Positions 37,197 to 49,074 of a DNA stretch of 64,000 nt are shown here, piece by piece; position 1 is the first letter of the stretch, and every line of letters starts with the position of its first letter. The translations under genes and the position numbers were made by a program. Under the pieces are notes generated by a model, which saw only the letters and a list, made by a program, of their open reading frames with translations, ran no database searches and was not told the DNA's origin. Source of the stretch: Idiomarina sp. Lineage in GTDB: Bacteria > Pseudomonadota > Gammaproteobacteria > Enterobacterales > Alteromonadaceae. Where the stretch lies: contig JAFIFP010000009.1 of NCBI GenBank assembly GCA_020831965.1, positions 372,001-436,000 on the forward strand, in the 5' to 3' direction.

Positions 37197-38794
37197 TATT
37201 CCTCCCGCGTCACACGCATAACTTCTTCTAGCGTCGTGACCCCTGCAATAATTTTATCGCGCCCGTCTTGGCGGATGCTCGGGTATTTGGTACGTGCGTA
37301 GCGCTCAATGGCTTGCTCGCCATGACCGTTATGAACCAGTTCACGAATACGTTCATCTACTGTCAATAACTCATGAATACCTGTCCGCCCACGATAGCCC
37401 GTGTGATTACACTTCGAGCAACCTACAGCACGATAAATAGTTGGCACTTCATCAGTGTCTGACAACCCGAGCAGCTCACGCTCCTCGGCACTCGGCTCGT
37501 GAGCCTCGCGACAATGATTACAAAGCGTACGCACCAAACGTTGTGATACTACCGCTAGCAGGCTCGACGAGAGCAGAAAAGGCTCGATACCCATGTCTTC
37601 CAAACGCGTCAAGGCGCCCGAAGCAGTGTTGGTGTGCAGAGTCGATAACACTAAGTGCCCGGTCAAACTGGCTTGTACCGCAATCTGAGCGGTCTCAGCG
37701 TCGCGAATTTCCCCAACCATGACGACATCGGGATCTTGTCGCAAAATTGCTCGCAGTCCCCGCGCGAAGGTCATATCCACCCGCGGGTTCACCTGCATTT
37801 GCCCAACACCCTCAAGCGCATATTCAATCGGGTCTTCAACGGTCAGAATATTACGGTCCTTAGAGTTGATCTCCGAGAGTCCCGCATACAAAGTCGTACT
37901 CTTACCAGAACCGGTGGGCCCTGTTACCAAAATAATTCCATGGGGCTTGCGAATCAGCACGGAGAACAGCTTCCGGTTCGCCGCCGTCATCCCAAGTTCA
38001 GTCAAATTTAGACGGGCATTATTCTTGTCGAGAAGACGAAGTACTACCCGCTCACCATGATTTGACGGCATGGTCGATACCCGCACATCCACTGCGCGAC
38101 CAGCAATCAAAAGTGAAATACGGCCATCTTGGGGGACTCGCTTTTCTGCGATATCGAGCTGCGCCATAACCTTGATCCGGCTGACCAAGAGTGACGCCAA
38201 TTTACGATGGGGACGCAGAATTTCGCGAAGCACACCGTCAATCCGGAAACGAATGATCAGGTCTTTCTCGAAGGTTTCGATATGAATATCCGACGCACCT
38301 TCTTTAATGGCTTCACTCAACATGGCGTTGATCAGCTTGATAATCGGCGCGTCATCTTCACTGTCGAGTAAGTCTTCAGTTTTCGGTAGCTCTTCGGCAA
38401 GCGAGAAAAGGTTTACTTCGTTGCCAATGTCTTCCATGAGCTGCTTTGCTTCGGAGGAATCACGCTGGTAGGCCTGACCTAAAATCGCATCAAACTCAGC
38501 ATCGGAATGAGGTTGCACACGGAACTCAACGCCAGCCATACGGCGAATTTCATGCAATACCTTCAAGCCGACTTGCGGACGGGTATGCAATACAGGCTCA
38601 TCTTGCTCCCACACCAACACCACGCCGTAGCGCTTGGCGAAAGTAAAAGGTATGCGCACCCGCTGTCCCGGCATTGCAACACTATTTAGAGCTTCTTCGC
38701 TCGGAATCTCTGGGCGTGCAGAGTCACCCAAAACATCCTGATGGGTCTGCGATTCCAATTGTGCATCGCGATCCTGCGTCTCGTGCTCGTTCAT
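37196..38794 (-). CDS. gspE: Type II secretion ATPase E
   Basis: Cytoplasmic hexameric ATPase powering the pseudopilus, 532 residues. It has an N1E/N2E region, a Walker A loop [10 protein letters not shown], the Asp box, Walker B and a tetracysteine zinc module (CNHC then CSKC) before the end. The N-terminus is somewhat longer and more acidic (about 30 extra residues, [15 protein letters not shown]) than in E. coli or Vibrio. It overlaps gspF by one base. Confidence 0.97.
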   Translation of the reverse strand: MNEHETQDRDAQLESQTHQDVLGDSARPEIPSEEALNSVAMPGQRVRIPFTFAKRYGVVLVWEQDEPVLHTRPQVGLKVLHEIRRMAGVEFRVQPHSDAEFDAILGQAYQRDSSEAKQLMEDIGNEVNLFSLAEELPKTEDLLDSEDDAPIIKLINAMLSEAIKEGASDIHIETFEKDLIIRFRIDGVLREILRPHRKLASLLVSRIKVMAQLDIAEKRVPQDGRISLLIAGRAVDVRVSTMPSNHGERVVLRLLDKNNARLNLTELGMTAANRKLFSVLIRKPHGIILVTGPTGSGKSTTLYAGLSEINSKDRNILTVEDPIEYALEGVGQMQVNPRVDMTFARGLRAILRQDPDVVMVGEIRDAETAQIAVQASLTGHLVLSTLHTNTASGALTRLEDMGIEPFLLSSSLLAVVSQRLVRTLCNHCREAHEPSAEERELLGLSDTDEVPTIYRAVGCSKCNHTGYRGRTGIHELLTVDERIRELVHNGHGEQAIERYARTKYPSIRQDGRDKIIAGVTTLEEVMRVTREE

Positions 38795-38796
38795 GA

Positions 38797-40893
38797 TTAC
38801 TCGTCTTCCTGCTCAATCCGTGGCTGGCTACGCGGGTCAGTACGTGGCTCATCCCTTGGCTCAAAGTACTCACGGAAACCTTCAGGAATTGGGCTATCCG
38901 CTGGCCATTCTGGCAGTACAGGTACCACATCACGGCGGCGCAACGACACACCCCGGTCTTGTTGCATCAATTGCTGCGCCCGGATATAGCTGTACTTACG
39001 TTGGCTCAAAGCGCCCATACGCGCGTCATCACGAACAATAGTTGGGCGAATGAAGATCATGAGGTTACGCTTGCGCGTACTCACACTCGTAGACTTAAAC
39101 AGATGCCCTAAAATTGGAATATCTCCCAGCAAAGGCACCTTGGATAAGCTTTCTTGCACGTCTTCGTCGATCAAACCACCCAGCACAATAGTCTCGCCAT
39201 CCGCAGCCATCACAGTGGTACGTAACTCGCGCTTATTAAAGGTTACATCCACCTGCGTAGCACCAGCAATGCTGGAAACTTCCTGCTCAATCAGGAGTTG
39301 TACTGAGTCGCCTTCGTTAATCTGTGGAGTCACCCGCAAGCGGATACCAATCTCACGACGTTCTACTGTTTGAAACGGGTTGGTATTGTTCGCGCCAGCC
39401 GTCGAACCAGTCAAAATCGGTACTTCCTGCCCCACCAAAAACACGGCTTCCTGATTGTCTAAAGTAGTAATACTCGGTGCAGACAAAATATTTGAATTGG
39501 TATTGGTCGCTACCGCTTGAACCACCGCGGCCCAACCATCTTGAATCGTACCGAACAACAAGCCATTGGCCGAACCCAGCAGGTTTGCCAGCAACGTCAG
39601 GTCACCGCGTTGATCAGGCTCTCGCGTAGTAAACTCGTTACCCGCATTGTCCACCCGCGTGACTTCCGAGCCCGGACGAGTCCGCGCTGCTTCTGCGGCG
39701 ACACCGAGCTGCCCCAAGGGAACAATATTGCCGTTGGTATGCTGCATTAAGCCAAAGTCTTCACTCGCCCATTGAATGCCGAAAGTCGTGCCGTCACCTT
39801 CAAATACTTCAACAATAATGGCTTCTACCAATACCTGAGCACGACGGATATCCAGTTGTTGAACAACATTCTCAATAGCTCGCAGCATATCTGGCTGCGC
39901 CGTAACTACCAGCGCATTCGTCGCCTCATGCGCCTCAATACTAACTTCCGCACCGCGACGCACTGTCCGTTGTTGAGTTCCTGAACCACTGCCACTGCCG
40001 GAAGCTGCCCGTTGCTCTTCGGCAATCAGGGTTTCCGTCATACCGCGAAGCAGGCTTACCATTTCTTCCGCTTTGGCATAACGCAAATAGAAAACTCGGG
40101 TATTACCGCTTGTTTGCATTTCTTCGTCGAGTTGGCGGATCAAGCGCACCACACGTTCACGCGCGCGACCTTCTCCACTGACTAACACTCGGTTGGTACG
40201 CTCGTCGGCAACGAGTCGCGGCACCAACATTTCCGGCGTGCCACTCCCCTGTTGCGCAAATACACTCTGTGCAATACGCACCATTTCCGACGCCGATGCA
40301 TAGTTAAGTTGCACGATATCAACGTCTTGGTCGCCGACGCGGTCAATACGCTGGATAATCTGTACTAAACGGTTCACGTTAGCCGCTCGGCCGGTGATCA
40401 TCACCACATTGGACGGATCATAGGGAAATACCTGTCCACCGGCAGGTTGGTCATTCAATGTGCGCAGCAGAGGCGCCAGTTCCCGAACCGACACATTTTG
40501 TAAGGGCACGACACGGCTCACCCACTCGTCTCCGCGCAGAACTTCATCATCCACAACAGGGCTAGCCAAGTTACGCGCATCGCGATCTCGGACGATTTTC
40601 AGAATCCCATTTTCAGACTCGATCGCCGCATAGCCATGCACCGCCAGAACATTAAGGAAGAATTGATAGTACATCTCGCGGTTCATCACGTCGTAGCTAC
40701 GCACGTTCACTCGGCCCCGTACTTCAGGGTCGACAATGATCGTTTTCTCGAGGTTTCGGCTTACCGCCTGAATAAACTCATTCATTTCCGTGTTGCGGAA
40801 ACTCGCAGAAAATTCCTCCTCCGCGACAGCTACAGGTGTAATGACCAAAGACGCGGCCAGCGTTAACCACGCAACATGTTTCATGATCTGCAT
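38797..40893 (-). CDS. gspD: Type II secretion secretin D
   Basis: Outer-membrane channel, 698 residues: signal peptide (about 1-24, ending AVA), N0 domain ([18 protein letters not shown]), N1-N3 repeats, a secretin core with the gate motif [12 protein letters not shown] and a C-terminal S-domain-like tail rich in Arg/Pro/Glu. A Gly/Ser insert at about 296-302 lies in N3. No pilotin gene is present in the cluster, so the targeting lipoprotein must be elsewhere or unnecessary. Confidence 0.97.
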   Translation of the reverse strand: MQIMKHVAWLTLAASLVITPVAVAEEEFSASFRNTEMNEFIQAVSRNLEKTIIVDPEVRGRVNVRSYDVMNREMYYQFFLNVLAVHGYAAIESENGILKIVRDRDARNLASPVVDDEVLRGDEWVSRVVPLQNVSVRELAPLLRTLNDQPAGGQVFPYDPSNVVMITGRAANVNRLVQIIQRIDRVGDQDVDIVQLNYASASEMVRIAQSVFAQQGSGTPEMLVPRLVADERTNRVLVSGEGRARERVVRLIRQLDEEMQTSGNTRVFYLRYAKAEEMVSLLRGMTETLIAEEQRAASGSGSGSGTQQRTVRRGAEVSIEAHEATNALVVTAQPDMLRAIENVVQQLDIRRAQVLVEAIIVEVFEGDGTTFGIQWASEDFGLMQHTNGNIVPLGQLGVAAEAARTRPGSEVTRVDNAGNEFTTREPDQRGDLTLLANLLGSANGLLFGTIQDGWAAVVQAVATNTNSNILSAPSITTLDNQEAVFLVGQEVPILTGSTAGANNTNPFQTVERREIGIRLRVTPQINEGDSVQLLIEQEVSSIAGATQVDVTFNKRELRTTVMAADGETIVLGGLIDEDVQESLSKVPLLGDIPILGHLFKSTSVSTRKRNLMIFIRPTIVRDDARMGALSQRKYSYIRAQQLMQQDRGVSLRRRDVVPVLPEWPADSPIPEGFREYFEPRDEPRTDPRSQPRIEQEDE

Positions 40894-40902
40894 TTCAGCT
40901 AC

Positions 40903-41763
40903 CTACTCGTTTGGCATGCGGATCTCAATGTCCACATACTCATCACCGCGACGGACACGAATTTGCGCATCCGTCATTGTCTGTATTTCTTCCATCACCA
41001 CCATGGCATCGGCCGGATTCGTGAGGTCAAAACCGTTGATCGCGACAGCAACATCGCCATCTTGTAATCCTGCTTCTCTAAATAACTGTCCATCTCCTCG
41101 CGGACTCAGGCGGAAACCAGTGATGCCGTTGTCACCCTGTTCAGGAGTAATGGAGATGTGTTGTAAGAGTTCTTGCTGGCGAGCCGTCGCGGGCGCAGCG
41201 CTTTGCTGTCGCGCTGGAGTCGCAGGGCGTGCGGCTTCGGTTTGTACATTGAGACCCGACTCGGAACCGTCGCGGCCCTCAAGCCATAAAGTTTCTAAGC
41301 GATTGTTGTTGTTCAATAACACCCGGTCGCTGAGAATTTCATCGACTACCGCACGACTACTGGCGATGGTGTCCCCTGCAATATACACCGCCTGACTCGC
41401 ACCCTGTTGAATAATTGCCGCCGATAGATTTGGATTATTGCTAGCTGTGACACCTACCAATCGAATATTCAGTGTCGTCTCAGGCGCTTCGGTAACCCGA
41501 CGCGCTTCGGGCTGGCGACCTTCCTCGCCAAAAAGAAATAGGCGTTGTACTCGGTCAAGCTGAACCGTTCTCGTGGCTGCACTTCCGCCGCTCATAGGGC
41601 CAACACTCACTGTCACAGGCTCCGTTGGAGTCAGAATGCGCCAGGTCACTTGAGCGGCCCACCACGCAGCCATCGCAAGCATTGCCACACTTATCAAAGT
41701 GAGCAGCCGGGCTAAAAATTCTGGCGTTATATAACGCTGAAGGGCGTGTTTAATTTGCAGCAC
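40903..41763 (-). CDS. gspC: Type II secretion protein C
   Basis: First gene of the operon, 286 residues from a GTG: a short cytoplasmic N-terminus, one membrane segment near 20-37, an HR domain (LNIRLVGVTASNNP) and a C-terminal PDZ domain (about 185-280, GFRLSPRGDGQLFREAGLQDGDV). It links the platform to the secretin. The ribosome site is weak. Confidence 0.95.
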   Translation of the reverse strand: MLQIKHALQRYITPEFLARLLTLISVAMLAMAAWWAAQVTWRILTPTEPVTVSVGPMSGGSAATRTVQLDRVQRLFLFGEEGRQPEARRVTEAPETTLNIRLVGVTASNNPNLSAAIIQQGASQAVYIAGDTIASSRAVVDEILSDRVLLNNNNRLETLWLEGRDGSESGLNVQTEAARPATPARQQSAAPATARQQELLQHISITPEQGDNGITGFRLSPRGDGQLFREAGLQDGDVAVAINGFDLTNPADAMVVMEEIQTMTDAQIRVRRGDEYVDIEIRMPNE

Positions 41764-41995
41764 TATTATCTTAATTCTTATCGTACGTTGTGAGTCATTC
41801 TATACTGCTCCATACCTGTCAACAACAGCACAGACCTAATCTTCTTCAGTTCCCATTGCGTATCCACACGGGCCCTGTTTTGTTCGTGTTACACTAAGCC
41901 TAACCTTTACATTGCTGCTGTATCCGTGGGCCAAAACACGAGGGCCTACAACGAAGTAAAAATACGCTCCAATAACATGACGCCGGGAGATTGCC
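41764..41995. promoter_or_regulatory. Divergent control region of gspC and hslR
   Basis: 232 bases between divergent genes. An interrupted inverted repeat joins GGCCCTGTTTTG (41871-41882) and CAAAACA-CG-AGGGCC (41932-41946, two-base bulge). For gsp, TTGTTGACA followed by TATAGAAT on the minus strand is a possible, poorly spaced promoter. For hslR, the ATG has GGGAGA 6 bases upstream. A sigma-32 site was not identified. Confidence 0.4.
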
Positions 41996-42385
41996 ATGCC
42001 TGACACCTCAGATGCGGTCCGTTTAGACAAATGGCTGTGGGCTGCTCGCTTCTTCAAAACTCGCGCCCTTGCTCGTCAGACCATCCAAGCCGGGAAAGTT
42101 CACTACAACGGCCAACGAACCAAGCCGGCCAAAGCAGTCGAACTTAACGCGGTTATTGAACTGCCGCGAGGGCATGACCGCATGATCGTCGTCGTAAAAG
42201 GCCTCAGTGAGCATCGCGGTAAGGCGCCACAAGCCGAATTACTTTATGAGGAAACGCCTGAAAGTATTGCCAAACGTGAAGCAAACGCAGCAGCACGAAA
42301 AGCAAATGCACTGTATAATCCGCACCCAGATCAACGGCCTGATAAAAAACAGCGCCGTGAGCTCCTGAGAATGAAAAACCAGTAG
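41996..42385 (+). CDS. hslR: Heat-shock protein 15, ribosome-associated
   Basis: RNA-binding protein of 129 residues with an S4 domain (about 8-75, VRLDKWLWAARFFKTR) and a basic C-terminus. In E. coli, Hsp15 binds stalled 50S subunits carrying peptidyl-tRNA. Directly followed by hslO as in other gammaproteobacteria, 8 bases apart. Confidence 0.97.
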   Translation: MPDTSDAVRLDKWLWAARFFKTRALARQTIQAGKVHYNGQRTKPAKAVELNAVIELPRGHDRMIVVVKGLSEHRGKAPQAELLYEETPESIAKREANAAARKANALYNPHPDQRPDKKQRRELLRMKNQ

Positions 42386-42393
42386 GATGTAGC

Positions 42394-43260
42394 ATGCAGC
42401 TTCAAAACGAAATCCATCGCTTTACCTTTGCGGAGTACGATGTCCGTGGCGAGTTGGTTCAACTCAATGATACTTATCGTGATCTTTGTTTCGGGCATGA
42501 CTATCCCCAGCCCGTGGTGCGCTTGCTTGGCGAGCTACTCGCAATAACGAGTCTGCTGACTGCCACCTTGAAGTTCGAAGGTCATATTAACGTGCAAGTG
42601 CAAGGCAATGGTCCGATTAACTTTGCCACGGTCAACGGCTCGCATGACCAATCACTCCGTGGTGTTGCTCGCATGCGTAGCGAGCTTAGTGGTGAGACTC
42701 TGCCGGAAATGGTTGGCGAAGATGCACTTTTAATTATTACTCTGACGCCACACAAAGGCGAACGTTATCAAGGGATGGTAAAGATCGAGCATGACACCCT
42801 TGCGCACGCGGTTGAGAGCTACTTTGCTCAATCAGAGCAGTTGCCTACGCGCATCTGGCTCCATGCGGATCCGCTCAACTTAAAAACCGGTGGGTTAATG
42901 CTGCAGGCAATGCCCGGCACTGGTAAGGAAGATTCCGGCTACGAGCACACAGTAGCCTTGGCAGATACGATTACGGCCGACGAACTGCATAACCTGCCGG
43001 TGAAGGATATTTTGCATCGTCTGTATCATGAGGACGACATTCATTTGTATCCGGCACAGAAGGTGCGCTTTTTCTGTGGATGTTCGCGGGAACGCACCGC
43101 GGATGCGTTGCGCAGTATCAGTCGCGAAGAATTACGGCAAATCCTAGAAGAGGAGGGTGAACTCACGCTCACCTGTGATTACTGTTTAACGACGTATCGC
43201 TATGACGCTATCGACATTGAAAGCCTTGATGCGCATCAGCAACCAGAACAACCGCAGTAG
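42394..43260 (+). CDS. hslO: Hsp33 redox-activated chaperonin
   Basis: Holdase switched on by oxidation and unfolding, 288 residues. The zinc-binding cysteines are visible as CGC (Cys228/Cys230) and CDYC about 30 residues later. Normal length. The coding end runs into the hairpin at 43243-43272. Forms an operon with hslR. Confidence 0.97.
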   Translation: MQLQNEIHRFTFAEYDVRGELVQLNDTYRDLCFGHDYPQPVVRLLGELLAITSLLTATLKFEGHINVQVQGNGPINFATVNGSHDQSLRGVARMRSELSGETLPEMVGEDALLIITLTPHKGERYQGMVKIEHDTLAHAVESYFAQSEQLPTRIWLHADPLNLKTGGLMLQAMPGTGKEDSGYEHTVALADTITADELHNLPVKDILHRLYHEDDIHLYPAQKVRFFCGCSRERTADALRSISREELRQILEEEGELTLTCDYCLTTYRYDAIDIESLDAHQQPEQPQ

Positions 43261-43272
43261 CGGTTGTTCTGG
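43243..43272. terminator. Hairpin shared by convergent hslO and der
   Basis: A perfect 13-bp stem (CCAGAACAACCGC and its complement) with a 4-base loop AGTA. It contains the last codons and stop of hslO and ends 8 bases from the der stop. No strong T-run follows on the plus strand. Probably a bidirectional 3'-end structure. Confidence 0.65.
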
Positions 43273-43279
43273 CTTCAGA

Positions 43280-44722
43280 TTACTTTTTGACGAACCGCAT
43301 CATCCGCTTGCGTTTGCGCATTTGCGACATGGAAAGTTTGTTCTTACGCCCTGCAAAGGGATTACTGCCTTCGCGGAACTCTATTTTCACTGGCGTTCCC
43401 ATTAGCTTGAGTGACTTACGGAAGTAGTTCATCAAGAAGCGCTTATAGCTTTCTGGCAGATCTTTCACCTGATTACCATGCACGACGATCCGGGGCGGAT
43501 TATAACCGCCGGCGTGCGCGTACTTCAGTTTAACCCGACGTCCACGTACTAACGGCGGCTGATGTTCTTCCTGCGCTGATTCCATGATTCGCGTCAGTTG
43601 CGCTGTGCTGACCCGATGGGTTGCGCTTGCATAAGCCTCTTTCACCGAAGTAAACAGATGGCCCACATTGGTACCATGTAGCGCTGAGATAAAATGCGTC
43701 CGCGCGAAGTCGACAAAGCCCAGGCGTCGATCTAGCTCGTCTTTGACCCACTGCTTCGCGTCTGACTCAAGACCATCCCACTTATTCACTGCAATAACGA
43801 CAGAACGGCCGGCATTCAGGACAAAACCGAGTAAGTTGAGATCTTGATCACCAATGCTCTCGCGCGCATCAATCACCAAAATCACGACATTGGCGTCTTC
43901 GATGGCCTGCAAGGTCTTCACAACTGAAAACTTCTCAACTGCCTCGCCTATTTTGCCTCGGCGGCGGACGCCCGCAGTGTCGATTAACGTATATGCTTGG
44001 CCGTCACGTTCCATTGGAATGTACACGCTATCACGGGTTGTGCCTGGCATATCAAACACGACGACCCGCTCTTCACCAAGGATGCGGTTAGTGAGTGTTG
44101 ATTTACCCACATTTGGACGACCCACAATAGCCAACTTGATGGGCGTTGCAGGATCGGGTGCAACATAGGGCGAGTCTTCATCTTCTGGATCAATGCTAGG
44201 CTCAGGTGTTTGGTGTAAATCTGGAAAGTCTTCGGCGAGCGGTGCCAATGCATGTTGGAGCATCTTGGATACGCCACGCCCGTGAGCTGCGGCGATCTGC
44301 CACAATTCACCTAAGCCAAGTTTGAAGAAGTCCGCACTTGCAGAATCGCCATCAAGGCCATCGACTTTGTTCACCACAACCATGACGGGCTTTTCTTGCC
44401 GCCGCAGATAGTCGGCTAAGTGTTCGTCTGAGGCGGTAATACCATCGCGGGCATCCACCAAAAACAATACCAAATCCGCTTCGTGAACCGCTTGCAACGA
44501 CTGCTCAGCCATTAATCGGTCGAGCCCTTCCTCGTCGCCTTGGATGCCGCCAGTATCGACAACAATAAATTGAAACCTTTCGTAGCGCGCTTGACCGTAC
44601 TGACGATCACGCGTCAACCCTGGAAAGTCCGCGACAAGTGCATCGCGACTGTTCGTCAGACGGTTGAATAAGGTCGATTTCCCCACATTGGGGCGGCCCA
44701 CTAGGGCCACAACTGGCAACAT
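43280..44722 (-). CDS. der: Ribosome-assembly GTPase Der (EngA)
   Basis: Essential GTPase for 50S maturation, 480 residues, with two GTPase domains in tandem, each with GRPNVGKST (near 8-16 and about 205), and a C-terminal KH-like domain (about 390-470). The basic tail ends [17 protein letters not shown]. Last gene of the rodZ-to-der block. Confidence 0.98.
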   Translation of the reverse strand: MLPVVALVGRPNVGKSTLFNRLTNSRDALVADFPGLTRDRQYGQARYERFQFIVVDTGGIQGDEEGLDRLMAEQSLQAVHEADLVLFLVDARDGITASDEHLADYLRRQEKPVMVVVNKVDGLDGDSASADFFKLGLGELWQIAAAHGRGVSKMLQHALAPLAEDFPDLHQTPEPSIDPEDEDSPYVAPDPATPIKLAIVGRPNVGKSTLTNRILGEERVVVFDMPGTTRDSVYIPMERDGQAYTLIDTAGVRRRGKIGEAVEKFSVVKTLQAIEDANVVILVIDARESIGDQDLNLLGFVLNAGRSVVIAVNKWDGLESDAKQWVKDELDRRLGFVDFARTHFISALHGTNVGHLFTSVKEAYASATHRVSTAQLTRIMESAQEEHQPPLVRGRRVKLKYAHAGGYNPPRIVVHGNQVKDLPESYKRFLMNYFRKSLKLMGTPVKIEFREGSNPFAGRKNKLSMSQMRKRKRMMRFVKK

Positions 44723-44749
44723 GCAGTTTCCTTTCCTAACAGCCTTCGC

Positions 44750-45946
44750 TTAGTCGCGAATCGACTGCTCAATCATATAGAAGCGACCTGAACCCGATTG
44801 TACGAGAACCCGATCACCGACGCGAACTGGCGCAGTTTGTAGTGACTCAAAACGGCCAAGATATTTACGACCAGCAATGTCACCCGTATCGCGATTAAAC
44901 CAATGCACATAACCGAAGCGATCGCCTGAGACTAAGTAGCCCTGCACCGACGTTGGTTCAGTGAGGGAACGCTGAAACAACGACCCATTCCGCCACCGTT
45001 CATTGCCAGAGGCACGATCAAGCGTGACTAAATGGCTGCGGCTATCAACAAACACTAACCGGTTCTGAATATTTTGAATGGAGCGACTGACGGAATAATC
45101 TTGCTTCCAGATGACTTCGCCACTCATCAATTCCATTGCCACGATCTCACCATTCTGAGCGCCCACATAGAGCGTGGAGCCCACAACTAAGGGTGTTCCG
45201 TCGAGGTCGACAATACGCTCAAGGTCAGAGGAACCTGAAGGCACCGCAATGCGCTCGTCCCAAGCTAACTGCCCCGTATCAGCGATAAGCACCACAACCT
45301 TACCCGTTGCGGTACCAAACACGATACCACCACCAACAATCGCAGGTGTCGATGTACCACGTAATGACAATAAGCCGGTTTCATCTTCGTATAGCCAACG
45401 CTCCGCACCCGTGCGCTGGTCAAGGGCGACAACAATGCCGTTCCCCAACTGTACTGCAACTATCCCGTCACCAACTGCAGGTGCGGACAGCACCTCACCT
45501 GGAACTCGACTCTGCCAACGCAACTCGCCGTTTTCACGGTTCACTGCAAATACAAAACCGTTTTCGCTACTGAAATAGAGGGTGTCGTCCACCAGAATCG
45601 GTCCGGCTGACAAACGCATGGTTTCACCACGCGGAAACCGCTCAATCCAAGCGTCAGTTTCTGCGAGCGAAACTGTCCAAAGTCGACGACCATTTTCTGG
45701 ATTCAAGGCTGCCACTAAACCGTGACGATCAGCCGCATAAATCACGTCATCGTGAAAAGCGGGGCGTAACCGCGAATAATGCTCACCGCTGCCAGTACCT
45801 ACGCGCGTCACCCAGACTAAACGTGAATCAACCTGTGGCGTAAAGTTTTCGAGTCCGGCATAAGTTGGAACATCACGTGACGAACAACCGGCTACGATCA
45901 GAACGCTTGCTATGGCTGCAAGCCAAGCTTTCACACTCTGTCTCAT
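44750..45946 (-). CDS. bamB: Outer-membrane assembly lipoprotein BamB
   Basis: Lipoprotein of 398 residues, lipobox IVAGC (Cys21), then an eight-bladed PQQ-type propeller with repeated GxVxAL and GxxxW motifs. It assists BamA in folding outer-membrane proteins. Start overlaps the yfgM stop by 4 bases. Confidence 0.97.
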   Translation of the reverse strand: MRQSVKAWLAAIASVLIVAGCSSRDVPTYAGLENFTPQVDSRLVWVTRVGTGSGEHYSRLRPAFHDDVIYAADRHGLVAALNPENGRRLWTVSLAETDAWIERFPRGETMRLSAGPILVDDTLYFSSENGFVFAVNRENGELRWQSRVPGEVLSAPAVGDGIVAVQLGNGIVVALDQRTGAERWLYEDETGLLSLRGTSTPAIVGGGIVFGTATGKVVVLIADTGQLAWDERIAVPSGSSDLERIVDLDGTPLVVGSTLYVGAQNGEIVAMELMSGEVIWKQDYSVSRSIQNIQNRLVFVDSRSHLVTLDRASGNERWRNGSLFQRSLTEPTSVQGYLVSGDRFGYVHWFNRDTGDIAGRKYLGRFESLQTAPVRVGDRVLVQSGSGRFYMIEQSIRD

Positions 45947-46563
45947 TCTACTGCCGCCAAGTTATCAAGTTTCATTTGAAGGAATGGGTTCGCACCTTCT
46001 TCCGCTAAGGTCACCGCACTTTGATACGCGGCGCGAGCACCGGCGTAATCGCCTTGCGCATGCAACAAATCACCACGAACTTCCGCTTTTAACGCGCTAT
46101 AGCCAGTATCCGGCACACGATTTAACGCTGCTTCTGCAGCACTGTAGTCGCCACGCGCAATTTCAACCCGCGCAAGACGCAATGCAATCATGCCGGTCAA
46201 TTCGTTACGGCCCATTTCCCGTAATGCTTGAGACAATAACTCCGCTGCCTGATCAAGGTCACCCGCTTCAACCGCTTTGCGAGCTAGCTGCAAGCGTGTG
46301 AGCGCGGCGTATGGTGTGCCATCAAGTTCAGCGAGTAAATCATCCGCAAAAGCTGTGTCATCCAAACCTTCTGAACGTTGTAGCTGTTCCATAACCTGTT
46401 GGTATGCAGCAGTTCGGTTCTCCTGCCCCATCACTTGGTTACCTTGATAAGTACGCCAGCTAAATAAAGAACCAAAACCAATGACTAGCCCGGCAAGAAC
46501 CCAAGGACCGTATTCTTTGATAAACGTTTTGACCTGTTCGACTTGCTGATCTTCGTGTTCCAC
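45943..46563 (-). CDS. yfgM: YfgM, periplasmic chaperone-network protein
   Basis: Membrane-anchored TPR protein of 206 residues. One segment spans about 17-37 (WVLAGLVIGFGSLFSW) and the rest faces the periplasm as three TPR-like repeats. Partner of PpiD at the Sec translocon in E. coli. Sits between hisS and bamB in the conserved order. Confidence 0.95.
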   Translation of the reverse strand: MEHEDQQVEQVKTFIKEYGPWVLAGLVIGFGSLFSWRTYQGNQVMGQENRTAAYQQVMEQLQRSEGLDDTAFADDLLAELDGTPYAALTRLQLARKAVEAGDLDQAAELLSQALREMGRNELTGMIALRLARVEIARGDYSAAEAALNRVPDTGYSALKAEVRGDLLHAQGDYAGARAAYQSAVTLAEEGANPFLQMKLDNLAAVE

Positions 46564-46566
46564 AAC

Positions 46567-47853
46567 CTAGTCCTCTTTCTCACTTTGCAAAATTAACACG
46601 CGTTCAAGTAACGTAGTCCAATCCACTGTCTCTTGGTCTCGTGCTTCGCGTAAATATTTTAAGGTATAAGTTCCAGCTTGCACTTCCGCTTCACCCAAGA
46701 TGATTGCGAGTGCAGCTCCTGACTTATCCGCTCGTTTTAATTGCTTACCAAAATTGCCGCCACCGCAATGTTGCATAACGCGCAGGTGCGGCACATGGTC
46801 ACGAAGCTTTTCGGCAACTTGTAGCGCCGGAAGTTCCGCGCTGTCGCCCATTGCTGCGATGTAAATATCAACGGGATCCGGAACCTTCAAACTCTGCGTA
46901 TGTTCCAACATCAACACAAGGCGTTCTAAGCCCATGGCGAAGCCGACCGCTGGCGTGTGTTTGCCGCCCAACTGACCGACCAAGCCATCATAACGACCGC
47001 CGGCGCAAACGGTTCCTTGCGCGCCGAGGCTCTCAGTCACCCATTCAAATACAGTACGGTTGTAATAATCTAATCCACGTACCAAACGCTCGTTGTGTAC
47101 ATAAGTAATGCCGACGGCATCCAATCGTTCACATAGCGCTGTAAAGTGACTACGTGATTCCTCATCCCAATACTCAGAAAGTTTGGGAGCGCGACTCAAC
47201 ATGTCGGCCATCGCTGGATTCTTCGAATCAAGCACTCGCAATGGGTTTGATGCTAGCCGCCGCACACTGTCTTCGTCTAGCTCTGCTTCATGAGCTTGCA
47301 AATAGTCCGTTAAAGCCGCTCGGTAATTCGCTCGCGCTTCATTGGATGCCAGCGAGTTAATCTCTAAGGTTAAATACTCGGACAAGCCCAAGGCTTTCCA
47401 TAACCGTGCCGTCATGACAATGAGTTCAGCGTCGATGTCTGGACCGCCTAAACCAAAGGCCTCAACACCTACCTGATGGAATTGACGGTAACGCCCTTTT
47501 TGCGGACGTTCATGTCGAAACATCGGCCCCATGTACCACAACCGTTGTTGCTGGTTATACAGCAGGCCATGCTCATTGCCAGCGCGAACGCAGCTCGCAG
47601 TACCCTCTGGACGCAGCGTCAAACTGTCACCATTCCGGTCGTCAAAGGTGTACATTTCCTTTTCGACAATATCGGTCACTTCACCGATCGACCGCTTGAA
47701 CAACTCGGTTTGCTCAACGATAGGCATGCGTATTTCGCTATAGCCATAGCTTGCTACGAGTTGTCGAATCACCTGCTCGAGCGCCTGCCAACGACCACTC
47801 TGGTCGGGCAGGATATCATTCATTCCGCGAATAGCCTGGATTTGCTTAGACAC
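46567..47853 (-). CDS. hisS: Histidyl-tRNA synthetase
   Basis: Class II aminoacyl-tRNA synthetase, 428 residues, with motif 2 ([19 protein letters not shown]), the histidine-specific [14 protein letters not shown] and motif 3 (GFAMGLERL), then the anticodon-binding domain. Standard length. Confidence 0.98.
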   Translation of the reverse strand: MSKQIQAIRGMNDILPDQSGRWQALEQVIRQLVASYGYSEIRMPIVEQTELFKRSIGEVTDIVEKEMYTFDDRNGDSLTLRPEGTASCVRAGNEHGLLYNQQQRLWYMGPMFRHERPQKGRYRQFHQVGVEAFGLGGPDIDAELIVMTARLWKALGLSEYLTLEINSLASNEARANYRAALTDYLQAHEAELDEDSVRRLASNPLRVLDSKNPAMADMLSRAPKLSEYWDEESRSHFTALCERLDAVGITYVHNERLVRGLDYYNRTVFEWVTESLGAQGTVCAGGRYDGLVGQLGGKHTPAVGFAMGLERLVLMLEHTQSLKVPDPVDIYIAAMGDSAELPALQVAEKLRDHVPHLRVMQHCGGGNFGKQLKRADKSGAALAIILGEAEVQAGTYTLKYLREARDQETVDWTTLLERVLILQSEKED

Positions 47854-47925
47854 TTACCGCATTCCTGTCTGTAAAATGTGGGCATTATAGGGTGTTTGGC
47901 GGGTGAGGTAAAACGCACTCAGCGT

Positions 47926-49053
47926 CTAATCTGTGTCGCCGACCTGTTGTACATCGATCCGTTGCTTGGCATCGGCACGACTCACATAGGCACGAATTCG
48001 TGTTTCGAGATCATCTACGAGAGTTTTGTTATCAAGACGCTCACGTTGGCGTTCACCATCAATATAGAAACCGCTACGGTTTTTTGCACCCGCAAGTCCG
48101 ATATGTGACACGTGCGCCTCACCGGGACCATTCACCACACAGCCAATAATGGAAACATCGACTGACGTCGTGATGTCCTCTAGACGCTGTTCCAAGGCAT
48201 TGACCGTTGAAATCACGTCAAACTCCTGACGTGAACAACTCGGGCAAGCAATAAAGTTTATGCCGCGCGAGCGAATGCGCAGAGACTTCAGAATGTCGAA
48301 GCCGACCTTCACTTCTTCCACTGGATCGGCAGCGAGAGACACCCGTATCGTGTCGCCAATGCCATCAGCAAGCAACATACCTAGTCCGATTGCCGACTTC
48401 ACCGCACCACTCCGCGCACCGCCAGCTTCAGTAATACCTAGGTGAAGGGGCTGATCAATTTCTTTGGCCAACAAGCGATACGCTTCGACGGCAAGGAACA
48501 CATCGGAAGCCTTCACACTCACTTTAAAATCGAGAAAGTCGAGTCGCCGGAGAATTTCCACATGGCGCATCGCAGACTCGACCAAGGCAGCGCCCGTCGG
48601 TTCGCCATACTTTTCCTGCAAGTCCCGCTCAAGCGAACCTGCATTCACACCAATGCGAATGGGAATGTTACGCTCGCGCGCCGCATCGACCACCGCACGA
48701 ATTCGTTCTTCATTGCCGATATTACCCGGATTGATTCGCAAGCAATCGACGCCATACTCAGCCACTTTTAAAGCGATACGGTAATCAAAATGAATATCTG
48801 CTACGAGCGGCACAGGGCTTTGTTTCTTAATTTCACGAAATGCTTCTGCCGCTTCCATAGTCGGCACAGAAACTCGCACAATATCTGCACCTGCGGCGGC
48901 AATCGCATTGATCTGTGCCACGGTCGCATCCACATCAGTGGTCAATGTATTGGTCATGGATTGCACCGCAATCGGAGCGCCATCACCAATGGGGACATTG
49001 CCTACGTAGATACGACGGCTTTTACGACGAGGAATAACAGGAGCAGTGTTCAT
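47926..49053 (-). CDS. ispG: 4-hydroxy-3-methylbut-2-enyl-diphosphate synthase
   Basis: Iron-sulfur enzyme of the MEP isoprenoid pathway, 375 residues. TIM barrel with MTNTxTxDV, and a C-terminal 4Fe-4S domain with CPSCSRQ and CVVNGPGE. It follows rodZ by 21 bases and hisS follows after 72 bases. Confidence 0.98.
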   Translation of the reverse strand: MNTAPVIPRRKSRRIYVGNVPIGDGAPIAVQSMTNTLTTDVDATVAQINAIAAAGADIVRVSVPTMEAAEAFREIKKQSPVPLVADIHFDYRIALKVAEYGVDCLRINPGNIGNEERIRAVVDAARERNIPIRIGVNAGSLERDLQEKYGEPTGAALVESAMRHVEILRRLDFLDFKVSVKASDVFLAVEAYRLLAKEIDQPLHLGITEAGGARSGAVKSAIGLGMLLADGIGDTIRVSLAADPVEEVKVGFDILKSLRIRSRGINFIACPSCSRQEFDVISTVNALEQRLEDITTSVDVSIIGCVVNGPGEAHVSHIGLAGAKNRSGFYIDGERQRERLDNKTLVDDLETRIRAYVSRADAKQRIDVQQVGDTD

Positions 49054-49074
49054 AGTTGTGGACGACTCAGATGT

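Noticed and set aside
40636-41395. Plus-strand frames antisense to gspD and gspC, the longest of 201 codons
   Set aside because: Shadows of the secretion genes, with low-complexity Ser/Arg translations and no ribosome site.
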